The position numbers were made by a program, and so were the translations under genes. From positions 1,984,001 through 2,048,000 of the forward strand of contig NZ_CP160453.1 in assembly GCF_040744945.1 (NCBI RefSeq): a stretch of DNA of 64,000 bases, given 5' to 3'. The DNA comes from Saccharothrix sp. HUAS TT1 (GTDB lineage: Bacteria; Actinomycetota; Actinomycetes; Mycobacteriales; Pseudonocardiaceae). Of this stretch, positions 59,990 to 64,000 are shown piece after piece (position 1 is the first letter of the stretch; each line of letters starts with the position of its first letter). The notes below the pieces were generated by a model. The model saw only the letters and a program-made list of their open reading frames with translations, made no database searches and had not been told where the DNA came from.

Positions 59990-60529
59990 ATGTCGCGCAT
60001 CGGAAAACTGCCGATCACCGTCCCCTCCGGGGTCGACGTGAACATCGACGGCCAGGCTGTGAGCGTGAAGGGCCCGAAGGGCACCCTGTCGCTGAACATC
60101 GCCGAGCCGATCATCATCGAGAAGGCCGACGACGGCACCCTCGAGGTGAAGCGCCCGAACGACGAGCGTCGCAGCCGCTCGCTCCACGGCCTGTCGCGCA
60201 CCCTGGTGCAGAACATGGTCGTCGGCGTGACGCAGGGCTACGAGAAGAAGATGGAGATCCACGGCGTCGGTTACCGCGTGGCGCTGAAGGGTTCCGACCT
60301 GGAGTTCGCGCTGGGCTTCAGCCACCCGGTGAAGGTGGAGGCCCCCGAGGGCATCACCTTCGCGGTGGAGACCCCGACCCGCTTCTCCGTGGCCGGCATC
60401 GACAAGCAGCTCGTCGGCGAGGTCGCCGCCAACATCCGCAAGCTGCGCAAGCCCGACCCGTACAAGGGCAAGGGCGTGCGCTACTCGGGTGAGAAGATCC
60501 GCCGCAAGGTCGGAAAGACGGGTAAGTGA
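59990..60529 (+). CDS. rplF: 50S ribosomal protein L6
   Basis: 179 residues in two similar domains; C-terminal [19 protein letters not shown] is diagnostic. Confidence 0.98.
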   Translation: MSRIGKLPITVPSGVDVNIDGQAVSVKGPKGTLSLNIAEPIIIEKADDGTLEVKRPNDERRSRSLHGLSRTLVQNMVVGVTQGYEKKMEIHGVGYRVALKGSDLEFALGFSHPVKVEAPEGITFAVETPTRFSVAGIDKQLVGEVAANIRKLRKPDPYKGKGVRYSGEKIRRKVGKTGK

Positions 60530-60530
60530 C

Positions 60531-60944
60531 ATGAGCGAGACTGCAACGAAGTCCGTTTCTTCGGGGCGGAAGCCGGTTGGCAAGGACATCTCGACCACCC
60601 GCCGCGTCGCCAAGACCCGCCGTCACTTCCGCCTCCGCAAGAAGGTCAGCGGCACGGCCGAGCGCCCGCGCCTGGCGGTGCACCGCTCGTCGAAGCACAT
60701 CACCGTGCAGGTGATCGACGACCTGACCGGCCGCACCCTGGCCGCGGCCTCCTCCGTGGAGGCGGACGTCCGGGCGATCGACGGCGACAAGAAGGCCCGT
60801 GCGGCGAAGGTCGGCCAGCTGGCCGCCGCCCGCGCCAAGGACGCCGGGATCACCAAGGTGGTCTTCGACCGGGGCGGCAACGCCTACCACGGTCGGATCG
60901 CCGCTCTGGCCGATGCCGCCCGCGAGGCGGGGCTGGAGTTCTGA
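60531..60944 (+). CDS. rplR: 50S ribosomal protein L18
   Basis: 137 residues from ATG 60531. 5S rRNA-binding protein, with [20 protein letters not shown] and [20 protein letters not shown]. Confidence 0.98.
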   Translation: MSETATKSVSSGRKPVGKDISTTRRVAKTRRHFRLRKKVSGTAERPRLAVHRSSKHITVQVIDDLTGRTLAAASSVEADVRAIDGDKKARAAKVGQLAAARAKDAGITKVVFDRGGNAYHGRIAALADAAREAGLEF

Positions 60945-60978
60945 CAATGCACATGAACCGAATTGAGAGGGACGCCTG

Positions 60979-61584
60979 ATGCCAGGACGCACGCGTCGCG
61001 AAGGCGGCGGGGGCGAGCGCGGAGAGCGCCGCGACCGCCGTGACGGTGGCCGCGGCGGAGCGGCCCAGGAGAAGACCCCGCACCTGGAGCGCGTGGTCGC
61101 GATCAACCGCGTCTCCAAGGTCGTCAAGGGTGGTCGTCGCTTCAGCTTCACCGCCCTGGTCGTCGTCGGTGACGGCGACGGCATGGTCGGTGTCGGCTAC
61201 GGCAAGGCCAAGGAAGTCCCCGCGGCGATCGCCAAGGGTGTGGAGGAGGCGAAGAAGAACTTCTTCCGCGTCCCCCGCATCGCGGGCACGATCCCTCACC
61301 CGATCCAGGGCGAGAAGGCCGCCGGCGTCGTCATGCTGCGCCCGGCCTCGGCCGGTACCGGTGTCATCGCCGGTGGCGCGGTCCGCGCGGTGCTGGAGTG
61401 CGCGGGCGTCCACGACGTGCTGAGCAAGTCGCTGGGCTCCGACAACGCCATCAACATCGTGCACGCCACGGTGGCGGCCCTGAAGGGCCTCCAGCGTCCC
61501 GAGGAGGTGGCCGCCCGTCGCGGTCTGCCGATCGAGGATGTGGCTCCCGCCGGCATGCTCCGTGCCCGTGCAGGGGCGGTGTGA
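60979..61584 (+). CDS. rpsE: 30S ribosomal protein S5
   Basis: 201 residues. A Gly/Arg-rich N-terminal extension (about 1-32), then the S5 domain with [20 protein letters not shown]. Contributes to decoding fidelity. Confidence 0.98.
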   Translation: MPGRTRREGGGGERGERRDRRDGGRGGAAQEKTPHLERVVAINRVSKVVKGGRRFSFTALVVVGDGDGMVGVGYGKAKEVPAAIAKGVEEAKKNFFRVPRIAGTIPHPIQGEKAAGVVMLRPASAGTGVIAGGAVRAVLECAGVHDVLSKSLGSDNAINIVHATVAALKGLQRPEEVAARRGLPIEDVAPAGMLRARAGAV

Positions 61585-61586
61585 CC

Positions 61587-61772
61587 ATGGCGCAGCTCAA
61601 GGTGACCCAGGTCAAGAGCAGCATCGGTACCAAGCACAACCACCGTGAGTCCCTCCGGACCCTGGGGTTGCGCAAGATCCGCCAGTCGGTGGTCCGCGAG
61701 GACACGCCGCAGGTGCGCGGCCTGATCCACGCCGTTCGCCACCTGGTGGTCGTCGAGGAGGTCCAGTCGTGA
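61587..61772 (+). CDS. rpmD: 50S ribosomal protein L30
   Basis: 61 residues, [20 protein letters not shown]. Its stop overlaps the rplO GTG. Confidence 0.98.
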   Translation: MAQLKVTQVKSSIGTKHNHRESLRTLGLRKIRQSVVREDTPQVRGLIHAVRHLVVVEEVQS

Positions 61773-62212
61773 CCATCAAGATCCATGACCTGCGTCCGGC
61801 CCCCGGCGCCAAGACCGCGAAGACCCGTGTCGGTCGCGGTGAGGGCTCCAAGGGCAAGACGGCCGGTCGCGGCACGAAGGGCACCGGCGCGCGGAAGAAC
61901 GTCTCCCCGCGCTTCGAGGGTGGCCAGATGCCGCTGCACATGCGCCTGCCGAAGCTCAAGGGCTTCCGCAACCCGTTCCGCACCGAGTACCAGGTGGTGA
62001 ACGTGGGCGACCTCGCCCGGGTGTTCCCGGACGGCGGTCGGGTGGACGTGGACGCGCTGGTCCACGCGGGCCTGGTGCGCAAGAACGAGCTCGTGAAGGT
62101 CCTCGGCAACGGTGACCTGGACGGCGTCAAGCTCGACGTCGTGGCGAACAAGTTCTCCGGCAGCGCGGTCGACAAGATCGCCGCCGCCGGTGGCACCACC
62201 ACCGTGCTCTGA
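61769..62212 (+). CDS. rplO: 50S ribosomal protein L15
   Basis: 147 residues from a GTG. Gly/Lys-rich N-terminus ([19 protein letters not shown]) and C-terminal [14 protein letters not shown]. Last gene before the spc-type terminator; in many bacteria secY would follow directly. Confidence 0.98.
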   Translation: MTIKIHDLRPAPGAKTAKTRVGRGEGSKGKTAGRGTKGTGARKNVSPRFEGGQMPLHMRLPKLKGFRNPFRTEYQVVNVGDLARVFPDGGRVDVDALVHAGLVRKNELVKVLGNGDLDGVKLDVVANKFSGSAVDKIAAAGGTTTVL

Positions 62213-62938
62213 TCCGAAGCACACCGCCGAACGGCCCCGGAGCCTCCCGCTCCGGGGCCGTTCGCGTGCGCGCGCCAACCGGTGGGAAAGATCGATCGCG
62301 AATCTTTTCAACGGTTGCCGGCGATCGACGGGTCGTCCGTCCCGCCGCCGGGACGCGGTGCGGGGGCTGTCGAGACGCCCGTTCGCGCAGGGCGTAACGC
62401 CGGGTGGCGGCCGGTTCGCCGGGTTCGACCGCCCCTTCGGCGTCCCGGCCCTGGTCGCTCTGAGCACGGCACGGGCTTCCCCGGTCAAGCCGGCCCACCC
62501 CGGGCCCTTCCGAGCCCCTACGGCCCTCCTGGGCCACCTTGCGGCCACTTCGCCGCGACCAGGTCGCCGCCGGCCCGTCAACTCCACCGCTGCTGAGTCC
62601 GCCAGGACGGCGGCGCGCGGCGCGGTCGCCCGGCGCCGGGCGCGTCGACCGCTCCGCCCGGTCCGGCCCGCCCGCCGGGACTTGATCCATTCGGGGGCTT
62701 GCCCGGGACTGTGGTCGATCGGGTACTAAGTGTGAAGGAAGACTGCCTACGGCCATCGGCCAGGCGACTGTTAAAGTCGCGGGCTGAACCCGGATGCCCT
62801 CCGGGTCGGTCGCGGCTATCCGTCGCTTCCGCCACCGTCGGCGATGGTCGACGGGATGTCCGCAAGACTGTGTCGGCAACACAGCCGGCACCGCAGGATG
62901 CCGACCCCAGCGGGGCGGCAACGCTGATGGAGGTTCGC
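62213..62938 (+). promoter_or_regulatory. 726-bp gene-free region between rplO and secY
   Basis: After the terminator no reading frame has protein-like composition. A -10-like TAAAGT at 62772-62777 (in GACTGTTAAAGT) lies about 160 bases before secY without a clear -35. The segment 62700-62938 is the probable secY promoter and leader. The segment 62270-62690 is very Gly/Pro/Arg-codon rich in every frame and looks non-coding. Confidence 0.5.
62230..62262 (+). terminator. hairpin terminator after rplO
   Basis: A 14-bp stem (AACGGCCCCGGAGC with its complement) and loop CTCCC, 17 bases after the stop. It ends the spc operon before secY. Confidence 0.8.
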
Positions 62939-64000
62939 GTGCTCGGCGCATTCCGCTCGGCTCTCGCGACGCCGGACCTACGCAAGAAGATCCTCTTCAC
63001 ACTGGGGATCGTCGTGGTGTACCGGTTGGGCGCCACCATGCCCGCGCCGGGCGTCTCCTTCAAGAACGTCAAACAGTGCGTCGAGCAGGTCGACCAGCAG
63101 GGGATCTACCAGCTGATCAACCTGTTCAGCGGTGGTGCGCTGCTGAACTTGTCGATCTTCGCGCTCGGCATCATGCCGTACATCACGGCGAGCATCATCA
63201 TCCAGCTCCTCACCGTGGTGATTCCCCGGTTCGAGCAGCTGAAGAAGGAAGGGCAGGCGGGTCAGGGCAAGCTGACCCAGTACACCCGCTACCTGACCAT
63301 CGCCCTCGCGGTCCTGCAGTCCACGGGCATCATCGCCCTGGCCGTGCGCGACCAGCTGTTCGCGAACTGCGACGTCCCGGTCATCCCCGACCAGAGCATC
63401 TTCAACCTGGTCGTCCTCGTGGTCGTCATGACCGCGGGCACCAGCGTGATCATGTGGCTCGGCGAGATCATCACCGAGAAGGGGATCGGCAACGGCATGT
63501 CGCTGCTGATCTTCACCGGCATCGCGGCCCGCATCCCGATCGAGGGCAAGATCATCTTCGACCGCGGTGGCCTGACGTTCTTCCTCGTCTGCGTCGCGGC
63601 CCTCGTGATCATCGCCAGCGTCGTCTACGTGGAGCAGGCCCAGCGCCGCATCCCGGTCCAGTACGCCAAGCGCATGATCGGCCGCCGGATGTACGGCGGC
63701 ACGTCGACCTACCTGCCGCTGAAGGTGAACCAGGCCGGTGTCATCCCGGTCATCTTCGCCTCGTCGCTGCTGTACCTGCCGGACCTGATCTCCCGGCTGA
63801 CGGCCTCGAACGACGGCTCGGCGCCCGGCTGGTTCGAGACCTTCGTCGCGACGCACCTGGTCAGCCAGTCGAGCCCGGTGCACATCTCGCTCTACTTCCT
63901 GCTGATCGTCTTCTTCACCTACTTCTACGTCGGCATCACGTTCAACCCGGACGAGCGTGCCGATGAGATGAAGAAGTTCGGTGGGTTCATCCCGGGTATC
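62939..64000 (+). CDS. secY: preprotein translocase subunit SecY (3' end beyond window)
   Basis: 354 codons are visible from a GTG at 62939 (GGAGG six bases upstream), running in frame off the right edge. SecY landmarks are RSALATPDLRKKILFTLGIV, the plug/TM2 region with INLFSGGALLNLSIFALGIMPYI (shown in parts), and the cytosolic loops with AQRRIPVQYAKRM and YLPLKVNQAGVIPVIFA. It is the channel partner of SecE encoded at 19245. About 80-90 C-terminal residues are missing here. Confidence 0.96.
   Translation, partial: MLGAFRSALATPDLRKKILFTLGIVVVYRLGATMPAPGVSFKNVKQCVEQVDQQGIYQLINLFSGGALLNLSIFALGIMPYITASIIIQLLTVVIPRFEQLKKEGQAGQGKLTQYTRYLTIALAVLQSTGIIALAVRDQLFANCDVPVIPDQSIFNLVVLVVVMTAGTSVIMWLGEIITEKGIGNGMSLLIFTGIAARIPIEGKIIFDRGGLTFFLVCVAALVIIASVVYVEQAQRRIPVQYAKRMIGRRMYGGTSTYLPLKVNQAGVIPVIFASSLLYLPDLISRLTASNDGSAPGWFETFVATHLVSQSSPVHISLYFLLIVFFTYFYVGITFNPDERADEMKKFGGFIPGI

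Noticed and set aside
62282..62729. Plus-strand frames in the rplO-secY gap
   Set aside because: All frames there are Arg/Pro/Gly-rich without a good start site or recognisable fold.

Overview
The window is chromosomal DNA of a high-GC actinobacterium, most likely of the Pseudonocardiales (Saccharothrix/Actinosynnema/Lentzea-like). The evidence is the strong G/C third-position bias, the rpmG-hadA-hadB-trpT-secE-nusG-rplK-rplA-rplJ-rplL-mkl-mce-rpoB-rpoC-rpsL order (an expanded version of the mycobacterial order), the many GTG starts and the TTG start of rpoB. The genus is inferred from protein flavour and synteny, not from a search.

Region 1 (about 1-10,018) is accessory DNA: the right-hand part of an actinomycete integrative and conjugative element (AICE). 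It has an eight-gene minus-strand transfer operon. Its promoter-proximal part is small proteins, followed by a 315-aa unknown, a 90-aa two-helix membrane protein, a DUF2637-like membrane protein and an FtsK/TraB-type DNA translocase; most junctions are ATGA/TGATG overlaps. Divergent from it is a GntR-type DNA-binding protein fused to a P-loop kinase, followed by a D-2-hydroxyacid dehydrogenase. Then come a 94-bp-arm inverted repeat and a membrane pentapeptide-repeat protein flanked by roughly 75-bp direct repeats. The element ends at a 49-bp 3' remnant of a tRNA-Tyr gene (attR) followed by the tRNA's terminator. Integrase, excisionase and replication genes are not in the window and would lie to the left.

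Region 2 (10,070-19,140) is ordinary chromosome: small hypotheticals, a decayed GNAT gene, a PhzF-like protein, a membrane GAF-GGDEF-EAL protein with a degenerate GGDEF motif, tRNA-Thr and tRNA-Met, rpmG, a HadA/HadB-type dehydratase pair, an MmpS-like protein and aspartate aminotransferase.

Region 3 (19,141-43,565) has tRNA-Trp, secE, nusG, rplKA, rplJL with a probable L10 leader, then a complete lipid-import (mce) operon of ten genes (mkl ATPase, two YrbE permeases, six MCE proteins, two Mce-associated proteins), then rpoB and rpoC. Between rpoC and rpsL (43,653-47,514) is a minus-strand group: a zinc-ribbon protein, an APH-type kinase, a secreted-type protein, two helical ESX/EspC-like proteins and a YbaB-like protein.

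Region 4 (47,585-64,000) is the str operon (rpsL-rpsG-fusA-tuf), the S10-spc operons in canonical order from rpsJ to rplO, a 726-bp gap, and secY cut by the window end.

The most unusual material is in Region 1: the regulator-kinase fusion with its repeated GTTAGGTC operators, two related stem-loop elements sharing a loop motif, and the duplicated terminal sequence flanking the pentapeptide gene.
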